This document shows, piece by piece, positions 8,333 to 17,057 of a stretch of 64,000 nucleotides of DNA (the first letter of the stretch is position 1; each line of letters opens with the position of its first letter). The notes under the pieces are model-generated. The model saw only the letters and a list, made by a program, of their open reading frames with translations, ran no database searches and had not been told where the DNA came from. The DNA is from CAVTWS01 sp963732655 (GTDB taxonomy: Bacteria > Actinomycetota > Acidimicrobiia > Acidimicrobiales > SHLQ01). A program made the position numbers and the translations under genes. The stretch covers positions 310,001-374,000 of the forward strand of contig CAVTAI010000005.1 of NCBI GenBank assembly GCA_963732655.1, read 5' to 3'.

Positions 8333-9124
8333 GTCTTCTTTCACGCTCACCCTGACGACGAAGCCATCGCGACCGGCGGCACGATGGCCTGGGCGAGCGC
8401 TCGAGGTCATCATGTCGTGCTCCTCGTGGCCACCAACGGTGAGGAGGGCGAACCCCGCCCGGGCGTGCTGGCCGAGGGGGAGCAGCTGGGTGAGCGACGG
8501 CGAACCGAGGTCCAGCAGGCCGCCGAGGTGCTCGGTGTGCATCGAGTGGAGCTGCTCGGGTACCGGGATTCCGGCATGATCGGCGAGCCCACCAACGCCC
8601 ACCCCAACTCGTTCTGGCAGGCCGATGTCGAGCGGGCCGCCGAGCGGGTCGCGGCACTGCTTCGTGACGTCGGTGCCGATGTGTTGACCGTCTACGACAG
8701 CCACGGCGGGTACGGGCATCCCGATCACATCCAGGTTCACCGGGTGGGCGTACGAGCGGCCGAGCTGGCTGGCGTGGCCCGGGTCTTCGAGTCCACGATG
8801 AACCGAGATCAGGTACGTGAGCACCTGCTGGCCGAGATCGATGCCGACACCGATCTCGGTGACGACCTGGCGGAGCGTCGCCGCCGTTTCGATGAGGAGC
8901 CCTTCGGCCTGCCCGAGTCGGAGATCACGCACGCCGTCGATGTCTCGTCGGCACTCGAGGCCAAACGTCGGGCCTTGATGGCCCACGCCTCCCAGATCGA
9001 CCAGGACTCGTTCTTCCTCAAGATGCCCGAGGACGTGTTCGCCCTGGCGTTCGGGACCGAGTGGTACCGCGACCGGTCGTGGAGTCGCGACGGTCAGGCG
9101 TTCCGAACCGACCTGTTCGGCTGA
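8321..9124 (+). CDS. PIG-L family N-deacetylase (MshB/Mca-like)
   Basis: Zinc-dependent deacetylase of the LmbE/PIG-L family, 267 residues. In Actinobacteria this family includes the mycothiol enzymes MshB and Mca. The zinc and catalytic motif AHPDDE is at residues 9-14, the second metal motif HPDH is in GGYGHPDHIQVH, and NGEEGE follows the second strand. The ATG at 8321 lies in the second unit of the 35-bp duplication. The C-terminus overlaps the convergent HAD gene by 31 bases. Whether it acts on a mycothiol intermediate or another N-acetylglucosaminide cannot be decided from sequence. Confidence 0.85.
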   Translation: MATAVFFHAHPDDEAIATGGTMAWASARGHHVVLLVATNGEEGEPRPGVLAEGEQLGERRRTEVQQAAEVLGVHRVELLGYRDSGMIGEPTNAHPNSFWQADVERAAERVAALLRDVGADVLTVYDSHGGYGHPDHIQVHRVGVRAAELAGVARVFESTMNRDQVREHLLAEIDADTDLGDDLAERRRRFDEEPFGLPESEITHAVDVSSALEAKRRALMAHASQIDQDSFFLKMPEDVFALAFGTEWYRDRSWSRDGQAFRTDLFG

Positions 9125-9852
9125 CCAGCGGCCTCGTTCTGGGGCGGGAGTCGCCCGCCAAGAATCTCGAGGGTGAGCGCCGTGTCGGCCAGGTCCGGAA
9201 GGAGCCAGTCGGGTTGGTGTTCGGCGAGCTGGTCCACCGACCACCGACCGGTGGCCACCGCGAGGCACCGAGTGCCGGCCCGGCGGGCCGCCTCGATGTC
9301 GAGCGGAGTGTCGCCGATGACGACGGCCGACATGGTCTCGAAAGGGTGGCCCCAATGGCGGCCCGCACGCTCGATGGCCAGGGTGACCAGCGATGGCCGA
9401 TCGTCGGCTTCGTCGCCGCAGGCCAGAACGGGAAGGTAGGTGGCGAGGCCGGCGGCGGCCAGCTTGTGCGGTACGAGGGTCGATGCGCCGCCCGTCACCA
9501 CGGCCGCGGCGATGCCGGCGTCCTCGCACCGCGAGAGGAGCTCGGAAACACCGGGTAGGAGAGACGAGCGTCGGGCATCGGGGCCGACGAGCTGGCGGTA
9601 GTGCTGGCCCATGACGGCCATGAGGTGGGCCTCGTGGGTGGCGATCCGGTCGTCGGCGAGGCCGGTATGACGGAGGGCATCAGCCGTGATGTGACGGTCG
9701 AGCCGGCCGCCGAGGGGGATGCCATCGAGGACGACGTCGACCGCGTGCACTTCGGCGGCCGCTCGAACGAAGGCCTCGCCATGGTCGGGATCGCCGGCGC
9801 GGATCAGGGTGCCGTCGACATCGAACAAGGCCAAAACGTCGAAACGAGGCAT
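9094..9852 (-). CDS. HAD-family phosphatase (phosphoglycolate-phosphatase-like)
   Basis: Haloacid-dehalogenase-fold hydrolase of 252 residues. Motif I is FDVDGTL, motif II lies in AAAVVTGGAS, motif III is the lysine of LVPHKLAAAG, and motif IV is VVIGDTPLDIEAARR. An alpha-helical cap lies between motifs I and II, as in the Gph/PgmB group. The start ATG at 9852 is 28 bases from a GC-rich 34-bp repeat array. The 3' end overlaps the convergent deacetylase gene by 31 bases. The phosphate ester it uses is unknown. Confidence 0.85.
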   Translation of the reverse strand: MPRFDVLALFDVDGTLIRAGDPDHGEAFVRAAAEVHAVDVVLDGIPLGGRLDRHITADALRHTGLADDRIATHEAHLMAVMGQHYRQLVGPDARRSSLLPGVSELLSRCEDAGIAAAVVTGGASTLVPHKLAAAGLATYLPVLACGDEADDRPSLVTLAIERAGRHWGHPFETMSAVVIGDTPLDIEAARRAGTRCLAVATGRWSVDQLAEHQPDWLLPDLADTALTLEILGGRLPPQNEAAGQPNRSVRNA

Positions 9853-9879
9853 ACCCGTCAGGTTAAGACCCCGCCCCCC

Positions 9880-10004
9880 GGCGGCGTTGGGGCGGGAGGG
9901 GCGCCCGCCCCCAGGCGGCGTTGGGGCGGGAGGGGCGCCCGCCCCCAGGCGGCGTTGGGGCGGGAGGGGCGCCCGCCCCCAGGCGGCGTTGGGGCGGGAG
10001 GGAT
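9880..10004. repeat. 34-bp tandem hairpin repeat, about 3.6 units
   Basis: Units start at 9880, 9914, 9948 and 9982, so the period is exactly 34 bases and the last unit is partial. Each full unit contains GGGGCGGG, a 7-nt loop and CCCGCCCC, a perfect 8-bp GC-only stem, so the array can form three strong hairpins in a row. It lies between the divergent HAD and small membrane-protein genes, that is in the 5' region of both. No function is known. Confidence 0.92.
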
Positions 10005-10013
10005 CGTGCGGGC

Positions 10014-10424
10014 ATGATGTGCGCCATGTCGATCCCGGCCACGTCTCCCGTCCTGGCCGCGACCCTACGTGAGATCCACGAGAGCTTCGCCTGGTTCGTC
10101 GTCGTGGGGAACGCCACCGCCGGGCTCTGGTCTCTCGCCGCCCATTGGGTCCCGACGTTACGGACCCGAGCGCTCTGGTGGTACACCGCGCTGGTGGAGG
10201 TGGCGATCTGCGTTCAGGTCGCGATGGGGGTCGGGTTGGTGTCCGGCCAGGACATCGACGCCCCCCGGTTCCACATGTTCTACGGATTCGTGTCGCTCAT
10301 GGCGATCGGCATCATCTACAGCTATCGCCAACAGATGCAGCCGTACCGGTACCTACTGTACGGCGGGGGCGGGCTGTTCCTGATGGGACTGGGCATCCGA
10401 GCGATGCTCATCGCCGCCCCGTAG
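10014..10424 (+). CDS. Small membrane protein, four predicted helices, function unknown
   Basis: Hypothetical integral membrane protein of about 136 residues with four hydrophobic stretches (FAWFVVVGNATAGLWSLA, WWYTALVEVAICVQVAMGV, FHMFYGFVSLMAIGIIYSY, LLYGGGGLFLMGLGIRAML). There is no catalytic motif that I recognise. The start is uncertain: ATGs lie at 10014, 10017 and 10026, and the GGGAGGG just upstream belongs to the last unit of the 34-bp repeat. A longer in-frame reading through the repeat is rejected. The stop lies 4 bases before the family A hairpin on the other strand. Confidence 0.7.
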   Translation: MMCAMSIPATSPVLAATLREIHESFAWFVVVGNATAGLWSLAAHWVPTLRTRALWWYTALVEVAICVQVAMGVGLVSGQDIDAPRFHMFYGFVSLMAIGIIYSYRQQMQPYRYLLYGGGGLFLMGLGIRAMLIAAP

Positions 10425-10426
10425 TA

Positions 10427-10528
10427 GTTCGACCGGCAACCAGAGGTTGCCGGTCGAGTCTTCCGGTTGTCGGCCTCACGGCCGCGTTGTCGTAGCTTGC
10501 CGGACCGGCGGAGCCGGCTCCGGCAAGG
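10427..10528 (-). repeat. Family A composite hairpin element, copy 1
   Basis: About 100 bp in the same orientation as pckG, starting 36 bases after its stop. In element order it has a 32-nt hairpin (10527-10496, identical in all three copies, ends CTTGCCGG/CCGGCAAG), a GCGGCCGTGAGGCCG middle and a 13-bp hairpin (10457-10429) whose arms are TCGACCGGCAACC and its complement around a TCT loop. Neither hairpin is followed by a clear T-run. The other copies are at 30789 and 38278. Confidence 0.9.
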
Positions 10529-10563
10529 GTGGAGCCGCACGCCGAGGCTGGGGGGGTAAGGGG

Positions 10564-12360
10564 TCAGCCGGCGAGGCGCTTTTCGAGGTCGATGAGCTGA
10601 TCGCGCATCTCCTCGGGGAGGCGGTCGCCCATGAAGTCGAGGTGATCCGACAGGAGCGGCAGCTCCTCCGACCAGGCCTCGGGGTCGACCCTCAAGACCT
10701 CGGAAAGCGACGCGGCGTCGATGTCGAGTCCGGTGAGGTCGAGGCCGTCCGAGGTGGGGACGAGGCCGATCGGCGTGTCCCGGGCCGAACCGTGGCCGGC
10801 CACTCGTTCGACGACCCATTTGAGGACCCGGCTGTTCTCGCCGTACCCCGGCCACAGGAACGAGCCGTCGGCGCCCTTGCGGAACCAGTTGACCCAGAAG
10901 AGCTTGGGCAGCTTGTCGGCGTCGCCGGCGCGGCCGATCTCCAGCCAGTGGTTGATGTAGTCGCCGACGTTGTAGCCCATGAACGGCACCATGGCGAAGG
11001 GATCGAACCGAAGCTCACCAACCTTGCCGAAGGCCGCTGCCGTCTTCTCCGAGCTCATGACCGAGCCCAGGAATACCCCGTGCTCCCAGTCGCGGGACTG
11101 GGTGACGAGGGGGACGTTGGTGGCCCGGCGGCCACCGAACAAGATGGCCGAGATCGGCACCCCGGCGGGGTCGTCCCACTCTGCTGCGCACGCCGGGTTC
11201 TGGTTCGCCGGCACGGTGAAGCGGGCGTTGGGGTGGGCGGCCGGGGTGCCACTGGTCGGAGTCCAGTCGTTGCCCTGCCAGTCGATGAGGTGGGCCGGTG
11301 GCTCCTCCGTCATCTGCTCCCACCAGACGTCGCCATCATCGGTGAGCGCCACGTTGGTGTAGATGGCGTTGCCGGACAAGGTGCGCATGGCGTTGAGGTT
11401 GGTTTCCTCCGACGTGCCGGGGGCGACGCCGAAGAAGCCGGCCTCGGGGTTGATGGCGTACAGGCGCCCGTCGGCACCGAACTTCATCCAGGCGATGTCG
11501 TCACCGATGGTCTCGACCCTCCAACCCGGAAGGGTCGGGATGAGCATGGCCATGTTGGTCTTGCCGCACGCCGACGGGAAGGCCGCAGCGACGTAGGTCT
11601 TGTCGCCCTCGGGGGAGGTGATCCCGAGGATGAGCATGTGTTCGGCCATCCAGCCTTCGTCACGAGCCATGGTCGAGGCGATGCGCAAGGCGAAGCACTT
11701 CTTGCCGAGCAGGGCATTGCCGCCATAGCCGGAACCGTAGGACCAGATCTCGCGGGTGGCGGGGAAGTGCGAGATGTACTTGCGGACGGGGTCGCAGGGC
11801 CACGAGACGTCGGCCTGACCGGAGGCCAACGGGGCGCCGACGGAGTGCACGCACGGTACGAAGCGGCCGTTCGGGCCGAGGACGTCGAGCGCGCCCTGAC
11901 CCATGCGGGTCATGATCCGCATCGACACGGCGACGTACGGCGAGTCGGTGACCTGGACACCGATGTGGGCGATGGGCGATCCGAGCGGCCCCATCGAGAA
12001 CGGCACCACGTACATGGTGCGGCCGGCCATGGCGCCGCGATAGATGTCGAGCATCTCGGCCTTGAGCTCGGCCGGCTCGCGCCAGTTGTTGGTGGGGCCG
12101 GCGTCGGCGGGGTCATCGGTGGAGATGTAGGTGCGGTCCTCGACGCGAGCGACGTCGCTCGGGTCGCTCGTGGCCAGGTAGCTGTTGGGTCGCCTGTCCG
12201 GGTTGAGGACGGTGAACGTGCCCGCGGCCACGAGTTCCTGGCATAGCCGGTCGTATTCCTCTTCCGAACCATCGCACCAGTAGACGTCGTCCGGCGTGAA
12301 GATCTGTCGCCAGTCCTCGACCCAGGCCAACAGGTCGGTGTTGTCGGTGTGTGCGCTCAT
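10564..12360 (-). CDS. pckG: Phosphoenolpyruvate carboxykinase (GTP)
   Basis: Cytoplasmic gluconeogenic/anaplerotic enzyme: oxaloacetate + GTP = PEP + GDP + CO2. At 598 residues it has the usual GTP-type length. Motifs include the PEPCK-specific P-loop in AAFPSACGKTNMAM with the reactive cysteine, YGSGYGGNALLGKKCFALR for substrate binding, the metal motif ETIGDDIAWM and NPEAGFFGVAPGT. The ATG at 12360 is preferred to an upstream in-frame GTG (12405), because MSAHTDNTDLLAWVEDWRQ resembles known N-termini. It is monocistronic, with the family A element downstream on the same strand. Confidence 0.97.
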   Translation of the reverse strand: MSAHTDNTDLLAWVEDWRQIFTPDDVYWCDGSEEEYDRLCQELVAAGTFTVLNPDRRPNSYLATSDPSDVARVEDRTYISTDDPADAGPTNNWREPAELKAEMLDIYRGAMAGRTMYVVPFSMGPLGSPIAHIGVQVTDSPYVAVSMRIMTRMGQGALDVLGPNGRFVPCVHSVGAPLASGQADVSWPCDPVRKYISHFPATREIWSYGSGYGGNALLGKKCFALRIASTMARDEGWMAEHMLILGITSPEGDKTYVAAAFPSACGKTNMAMLIPTLPGWRVETIGDDIAWMKFGADGRLYAINPEAGFFGVAPGTSEETNLNAMRTLSGNAIYTNVALTDDGDVWWEQMTEEPPAHLIDWQGNDWTPTSGTPAAHPNARFTVPANQNPACAAEWDDPAGVPISAILFGGRRATNVPLVTQSRDWEHGVFLGSVMSSEKTAAAFGKVGELRFDPFAMVPFMGYNVGDYINHWLEIGRAGDADKLPKLFWVNWFRKGADGSFLWPGYGENSRVLKWVVERVAGHGSARDTPIGLVPTSDGLDLTGLDIDAASLSEVLRVDPEAWSEELPLLSDHLDFMGDRLPEEMRDQLIDLEKRLAG

Positions 12361-12509
12361 GTGCGGACTGACCCTCCAGCGAGAATTGTCTGGCTCACCA
12401 CACACGTATCGGGGCGGGCCACCTGGAGTTGAGGGTACCCCTGGTCCCTGACGAGAGAGGAAGCGGGGCGACCATCAGGTCGCGCGCCCCGATCGGCCGG
12501 TGGCGCAGA

Positions 12510-12743
12510 TCAGTCGAGCGCGGTGATCGCGGGCGTGCCCATATCGATCTCCGAGCCGAGGCGAAGGTGAGTGGCGCGGCCATCAGCGTCGAGATCGAAC
12601 AGCACTCGTTGACCTTGACGAACCATGCGGAAGAGGCTGCCGGTCAGCGCGTCGGCCGCCAGGTCATGCTCGGCGAAGTCCTGGTCGCCGATGACGACGC
12701 CGTCGCCGGATCCGGGATCGTAAGACTTGATGACGCCCTGCAT
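12510..12743 (-). CDS. Small cold-shock-like (OB-fold) protein
   Basis: A 77-residue protein starting MQGVIKSYDPGSGDGVVI and continuing LFRMVRQGQRVLFDLDADGR. The GVIKSYDPxxGDG start and the VRQGQRVLFDL strand look like a diverged cold-shock/OB-fold nucleic-acid-binding domain, but the RNP motifs (KGFGFI, VFVH) of true CspA proteins are absent. The ATG at 12743 is taken as the start. It lies 16 bases downstream of rpmB on the same strand and is probably co-transcribed with it. Binding of RNA or DNA is an inference from fold resemblance. Confidence 0.65.
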   Translation of the reverse strand: MQGVIKSYDPGSGDGVVIGDQDFAEHDLAADALTGSLFRMVRQGQRVLFDLDADGRATHLRLGSEIDMGTPAITALD

Positions 12744-12759
12744 ATCGCGTTCCAGCGAC

Positions 12760-12954
12760 CTATCGAACGGCCTTCTGCACCTTGCCGGCCTTGAGGCAGC
12801 CGGTGCAGACGTTGACTCGGCGGGTACCGCCGTTGACCGAAGCCCGAACGCGCTGGATGTTGGGGTTCCAACGCCGATTGGTGCGCCGATGCGAGTGGCT
12901 GACCGACTTGCCGAACCACGGCTTCTTGCCGCACATCTCACAGACCGAAGACAT
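12760..12954 (-). CDS. rpmB: 50S ribosomal protein L28
   Basis: Large-subunit ribosomal protein, 64 residues (usual size 60-78). The sequence begins MSSVCEMCGKKPWFGKSVSH and contains SHRRTNRRWNPNIQRVRA, the L28 signature. Two pairs of cysteines (CEMC near residue 5 and CTGC near 51) make this the zinc-binding C+ form; many Actinobacteria carry both C+ and C- paralogues. It is followed on the same strand by the small OB-fold gene. Confidence 0.96.
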   Translation of the reverse strand: MSSVCEMCGKKPWFGKSVSHSHRRTNRRWNPNIQRVRASVNGGTRRVNVCTGCLKAGKVQKAVR

Positions 12955-13089
12955 CTCGAAACCTCGTCACCATCGTCGAACGTCGACCCGGCAGCGTATC
13001 GGCTCCGGCGGGACGTGAGGCATCCGTCGGACATCCTGACGAAAGCACAGCCTCCCGGTTTCGGTCTGGGGTCACTACGCTCGGGGCGC

Positions 13090-13884
13090 GTGGATCGCCC
13101 CATCGGCATGTTCGACTCCGGTTTCGGTGGCCTGACGGTCGCCCGGGCCGTCATCGATCTCCTCCCGGCTGAGCACCTCGTCTACGTCGGCGACACCGCT
13201 CGGTATCCCTACGGGTCGAGACCACGGCACGAAGTGCGGACCTACGCGTTCGAACTCGCTCGGGGCCTCATCGAGCGCCACGACATCAAGATGCTCGTGG
13301 TGGCGTGCAACACCGCCGCGGCGGCGGCCCTCGACGAGTTGACCGCCGCCCTGCCGATCCCGGTGATCGGGGTGATCGAGCCGGGGTCGCGCTCGCTCTT
13401 GGCTGCGACCCGGACCGGCCGTGTCGGGGTGATCGGCACCGTCGGCACGATCGGTTCCGGCGCCTACCAAGAGACCGTCGCCGAACTCGATCCCGACGCC
13501 GTTCTCACCTGCGCGGCATGCCCGGGCTTCGTCGAGTTCGTCGAGCGGGGAGAGACCATGGGCGACGAGGTGACGGTTCTGGCCGAACGTCTGCTGGCCC
13601 CGGTGATCGAGGCCAAGGTCGACGCGCTCCTGCTCGGTTGCACCCACTACCCCTTTCTCGCCCGCACGATCCGGGAGGTCGCCGGCCGCGACGTCGTCCT
13701 CGTCGATTCGGCCGACGAGACGGCATTCGAAGTGAGACGAGCGTTGGAACTGAGCGGGCACGCTCGACCGGCGGCCGCCGGCGTTGGGTTGCACCGGTTC
13801 TTCTCCTCCGGTGACGTCGAGCGGTTCTCCCAGCTCGGCCGCCGATTCCTGGGCCCCGAGCTCAGCCACGCCTCCGCTTGGTGA
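13090..13884 (+). CDS. murI: Glutamate racemase
   Basis: Interconverts L- and D-glutamate for peptidoglycan precursor synthesis. It has 264 residues. The two catalytic cysteines are in VVACNTAAAAA and LLLGCTHYPF, and the N-terminus PIGMFDSGFGGLTVARAV is typical. The start is GTG at 13090, matching the usual position of the first strand. It is the first gene of a murI-rph-rdgB run on one strand (19-base gap, then a 4-base overlap), an order often seen in Actinobacteria. Confidence 0.96.
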   Translation: MDRPIGMFDSGFGGLTVARAVIDLLPAEHLVYVGDTARYPYGSRPRHEVRTYAFELARGLIERHDIKMLVVACNTAAAAALDELTAALPIPVIGVIEPGSRSLLAATRTGRVGVIGTVGTIGSGAYQETVAELDPDAVLTCAACPGFVEFVERGETMGDEVTVLAERLLAPVIEAKVDALLLGCTHYPFLARTIREVAGRDVVLVDSADETAFEVRRALELSGHARPAAAGVGLHRFFSSGDVERFSQLGRRFLGPELSHASAW

Positions 13885-13902
13885 CCGATAGCCTCGGCGC
13901 CC

Positions 13903-14619
13903 ATGCGACCCGATGGACGACGAACAGACGAGCTCCGGCCCCTCACCTTCCAACGTGACTACACCGAGATGGCGGTCGGCTCCGTGCTGGTGTCCTTCGG
14001 CCGCACCAAGGTCCTGTGCACGGCATCACTCGACGATGACGTACCCCGTTGGCTCCGAGGTGGGGGCCAGGGCTGGGTGACGGCGGAGTACGCCATGTTG
14101 CCGGGGTCGAGCCCGGAGCGGGTCGCCCGGCGCACGTCGGGCCGGAGCCAGGAGATCCAGCGCCTCATCGGCCGAGCCCTACGCAGCGTCGTCGACCTGC
14201 CGGCCATGGGGGAGCGTCAGATCCTGGTGGACTGCGACGTCTTACAGGCCGATGGTGGCACGCGCACGGCGTCGATCTGCGGGGCCTATGTGGCGCTGCA
14301 CGATGCCTTCACCCGATTGATCCAGCGTGGTGAGCTGACCGCCAACCCGCTGTCCGACGCGTTGGCGGCGGTGTCGGTCGGCATCATCGACGGCCAGTGC
14401 CGGCTCGACCTCCCCTATGTCGAAGATGCCAACGCCGAGGTCGACATGAACATCGTCATGACGGGATCCGGGCACCTCGTAGAGGTGCAGGGCACGGCCG
14501 AAGGCGCGCCGTTCTCTCGGGCCCAGCTCGACGAGCTCCTCGGCCTGGCCGAAACGGGGATCGGGCAGATCATCGCCGCCCAGCAGACCGCCCTGGCCAC
14601 ACCACCCCCGGCGCGGTGA
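13903..14619 (+). CDS. rph: Ribonuclease PH
   Basis: Phosphorolytic 3'-5' exoribonuclease that trims tRNA 3' ends, 238 residues. The sequence starts MRPDGRRTDELRPLTFQRDY and contains SFGRTKVLCTAS, GWVTAEYAMLPGS, RTSGRSQEIQRLIGRALR (the phosphate-binding arginine region), DCDVLQADGGTRTASICGAY and VEVQGTAEGAPFSR. All are conserved RNase PH blocks. The stop overlaps the GTG of rdgB as GTGA. It is full length with no sign of damage. Confidence 0.97.
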   Translation: MRPDGRRTDELRPLTFQRDYTEMAVGSVLVSFGRTKVLCTASLDDDVPRWLRGGGQGWVTAEYAMLPGSSPERVARRTSGRSQEIQRLIGRALRSVVDLPAMGERQILVDCDVLQADGGTRTASICGAYVALHDAFTRLIQRGELTANPLSDALAAVSVGIIDGQCRLDLPYVEDANAEVDMNIVMTGSGHLVEVQGTAEGAPFSRAQLDELLGLAETGIGQIIAAQQTALATPPPAR

Positions 14620-15245
14620 ACGAACCGTTGCGGCTCATCGTCGCCAGCGCGAACCCGTACAAGGTCGCGGAGATGAACGACATCCTGAACGCCGCGTTGG
14701 GCCAGGGTGTCGAGCTGGTGCCGCGGCCCGCTCACATCCCCGATGTCGACGAGACGGCCAATTCGCTCGAGGGCAACGCCCGCCTCAAGGCCGAAGCACT
14801 GGTGGCGGCGACGGGATGGGCGGCGGTGGCCGACGACACCGGCCTGGAGGTGGATGCACTCGGTGGTGCACCCGGCGTGCGTTCGGCGCGGTACTCAGGT
14901 GAGGGTTCGCCGGAGTCGGGTACCAGGGACGACGCCAACGTGGTCAAGTTGCTCGCCGCCTTGGACTCGCGGCCGGGCGAGCCGAGAACGGCGCGCTTTC
15001 GCACCGCGATCGTCGTGGCGTTCCCGGACGGCTCCTCCCTCCATGTTGAGGGTGCCGTCGAGGGTCGCATCGCCGAGGCCCCGCGCGGTGAGGGCGGTTT
15101 CGGCTACGACCCAGTGTTCGTGCCGCTCGAGGGTGACGGTCGAACGTTCGCCGAGCTGCCGGCCGACGCCAAGAACGCACTGTCTCATCGCGGCCGCGCC
15201 CTGCGCGCCATGGCCGAGGCCATCGTGGTTTCACGAAATGGGTGA
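14616..15245 (+). CDS. rdgB: XTP/dITP pyrophosphatase (RdgB/HAM1)
   Basis: House-cleaning pyrophosphatase that hydrolyses dITP/XTP to the monophosphate, 209 residues. Motifs are LIVASANPYKVAEM (substrate loop), the acidic metal site in VADDTGLEVDALGG, GVRSARYSGE, GGFGYDPVFVP and LSHRGRALRAM. The GTG start at 14616 overlaps the rph stop, a configuration seen repeatedly in this window. It ends the murI-rph-rdgB operon. Confidence 0.96.
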   Translation: MNEPLRLIVASANPYKVAEMNDILNAALGQGVELVPRPAHIPDVDETANSLEGNARLKAEALVAATGWAAVADDTGLEVDALGGAPGVRSARYSGEGSPESGTRDDANVVKLLAALDSRPGEPRTARFRTAIVVAFPDGSSLHVEGAVEGRIAEAPRGEGGFGYDPVFVPLEGDGRTFAELPADAKNALSHRGRALRAMAEAIVVSRNG

Positions 15246-15285
15246 CCGCTAGTCTTCGCCCGTTCGCTGAGTCGGGGAGGGTGCC

Positions 15286-16206
15286 ATGTCGGGACTGTGC
15301 GAGGGTCGCGTCGCGGTCGTCACGGGAGCGGGGCGGGGTCTCGGGCGGGAGCACGCGCTGCTCCTGGCCGCCGAAGGCGCCAAGGTCGTGGTGAACGATC
15401 TGGGCGTAGGCACCGACGGTTCGGGAGCCGACAGTGGCCCCGCCAACGAGGTGGTGGAGGAGATCCGTGCCTCGGGGGGCGATGCCATCGCCGACGGCGG
15501 CGACTGCTCGAACTTCGAGCAGTCCGGAGCGTTGATCCAGAAGGCGGTCGACGCCTTCGGGCGCCTCGACATCCTGATCAACAATGCCGGCATCCTGCGA
15601 GATCGGATGATCTTCTCGATGTCCGAACAGGACTGGGATGCCGTCGTCCAAGTCCATCTCAAGGGGCACTTCTGCCCGACCCGGCACGCTGCGGCGTACT
15701 GGAGGGAACAGGCCAAGGCGGGCGTTCGTCTCGACGCCCGCATCATCAACACGGCGTCGCCGTCCGGGCTGTTCGGCAACGTCGGGCAGTCGAACTACGG
15801 GGCGGCCAAGGCCGGCATCGCCGCGTTCACCCAGGTGTGCGCGCTCGAGCTGGCCCGGTACGGCGTGACCGCGAACTGCCTTGCCCCGACCGCTATGACC
15901 CGGCTGCTCGGCACGGTCATGACCGATGTCTCCGACGAGGCGCAGGAGGCGATGTCCCCCCGCTGGATCGCCGCCGTCGCGGTGTGGTTGGCCAGCCCGG
16001 AGGCGCGTCACATCTCGGGTCGGGTGTTCGACGTGCGAGGCCAACGCCTGGCCATCGCCGAGGGATGGCACCGCGGGCCAGAGGGTGTGAACCCCGGGAA
16101 CCCGACCGACATGGGAGCGGTCGTCAACCAGCTGTTCGCCGAGGTCCGCCCCAATGCCAGTCTCGACGGTGCGGATGCGCCCGAACGATTCGTCATGCCG
16201 ACCTGA
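15286..16206 (+). CDS. SDR oxidoreductase, 3-hydroxyacyl-CoA dehydrogenase-like
   Basis: NAD(P)-dependent short-chain dehydrogenase of 306 residues. The cofactor motif is VTGAGRGLGREHA (TGxxxGxG), the NNAG motif is in ILINNAGILRDRM and the catalytic YxxxK is in SNYGAAKAGI. The VNDLGVGTDGSG and RDRMIFSMSEQDWDAVVQVH segments match the dehydrogenase unit of MFE-2/17beta-HSD type 4 proteins, so a role in acyl-CoA or steroid oxidation is likely. An ATG start at 15286 follows a GGGGAGGG sequence. It is 40 bases downstream of rdgB. Confidence 0.88.
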   Translation: MSGLCEGRVAVVTGAGRGLGREHALLLAAEGAKVVVNDLGVGTDGSGADSGPANEVVEEIRASGGDAIADGGDCSNFEQSGALIQKAVDAFGRLDILINNAGILRDRMIFSMSEQDWDAVVQVHLKGHFCPTRHAAAYWREQAKAGVRLDARIINTASPSGLFGNVGQSNYGAAKAGIAAFTQVCALELARYGVTANCLAPTAMTRLLGTVMTDVSDEAQEAMSPRWIAAVAVWLASPEARHISGRVFDVRGQRLAIAEGWHRGPEGVNPGNPTDMGAVVNQLFAEVRPNASLDGADAPERFVMPT

Positions 16207-16297
16207 CCGTGCCGCCCCGCCGCTCGATGAGGCGAGGTCGCCGCGCCGTCCATCGCATGATGAGGCGACGGGGATCTCGGACCGTACCCTGCGAAAC

Positions 16298-16972
16298 ATG
16301 AACGGTCCGAAAGACATCGTCGGGATCTCTGTGCTCGGGCACGGCGAGGTCACGGGCCCGCCCGATCTGGGCATCGTCACCATCGGCGTCGACTGCCGGG
16401 GAGAGACGGTGGCGGCGGCCAGCACCGACGCCAACCGCGCCGCGTCGGCACTCGTCGACTCCATCCGACGCAACAAGGTCGCCGAACGCGACATCCAGAC
16501 CAGTCGATTGACCATCTATCCGGACTACGACCATGCAGCTGGTGTTCAGCGAGTCATCGGGTACCGGGCGACGACCACCCAAGTGGTGTTGATCCGTGAT
16601 CTCGATCACCTCGCGGCAGTGATCGACTCGGCGGTCGGCGCGGGCGGCGATTCGACCGTGCTCGAAGGGGTGCGGTTCGCCGTGGTCGACGACGCCGCCC
16701 GCCTTGACGAGGCCCGAGCGCGAGCCTGGGCCGATGCTCAGCGCAAGGCCGAGCAGCTCGCGGAACTGGCCGGCCTGGAGGTGGGTGAGCTGATCGGCGT
16801 CGAGGAGCGAGCGTTTGCCGAGCCGTTCGTCGGTGCCCGCTTCTCCGTCGACGCCTCGATGGCCCCTGTGGTCGCCCCGGGCGAGTTGTGCAGCACGGTC
16901 GATCTGGCCGCTCGGTTCGCCATCAAGGGCCGCGAGGGCAAGTCGGGTTGGGGTTTCTCGGCGACCTCGTGA
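16298..16972 (+). CDS. SIMPL-domain protein
   Basis: A 224-residue protein with a SIMPL (DUF541) domain, the BP26/OMP28-like fold. Typical features are SVLGHGEVTGPPDLGIVTIG, then repeated hydrophilic helices, GYRATTTQVVLI and the late segment RARAWADAQRKAEQLAELAG. No signal peptide is seen, which is unusual since many relatives are exported. The start ATG at 16298 is chosen because the conserved domain begins within ten residues. Its role is unknown. Confidence 0.8.
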   Translation: MNGPKDIVGISVLGHGEVTGPPDLGIVTIGVDCRGETVAAASTDANRAASALVDSIRRNKVAERDIQTSRLTIYPDYDHAAGVQRVIGYRATTTQVVLIRDLDHLAAVIDSAVGAGGDSTVLEGVRFAVVDDAARLDEARARAWADAQRKAEQLAELAGLEVGELIGVEERAFAEPFVGARFSVDASMAPVVAPGELCSTVDLAARFAIKGREGKSGWGFSATS

Positions 16973-17057
16973 CTACTCAGCAGTCGTTCGCGAGATCCGA
17001 TAGGTAAGCTTCGGCCCGGTTCGGGCCGGACCTGGTCCGTGAAAGTCGGAGTGCCCC

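Noticed and set aside
9921..10013. N-terminal extension of the small membrane protein through the 34-bp repeat
   Set aside because: The extension is only Gly/Pro/Arg repeat translation; an ATG after the repeat fits better.
10427..10528. Classical Rho-independent terminator
   Set aside because: Hairpins are strong but not followed by a T-run, and the same composite structure recurs with an invariant 32-nt part, which a simple terminator would not need.
10447..12246. Long open frame on the plus strand inside pckG
   Set aside because: It mirrors a complete PEP carboxykinase on the other strand and has no protein-family features; it is a GC-driven shadow.
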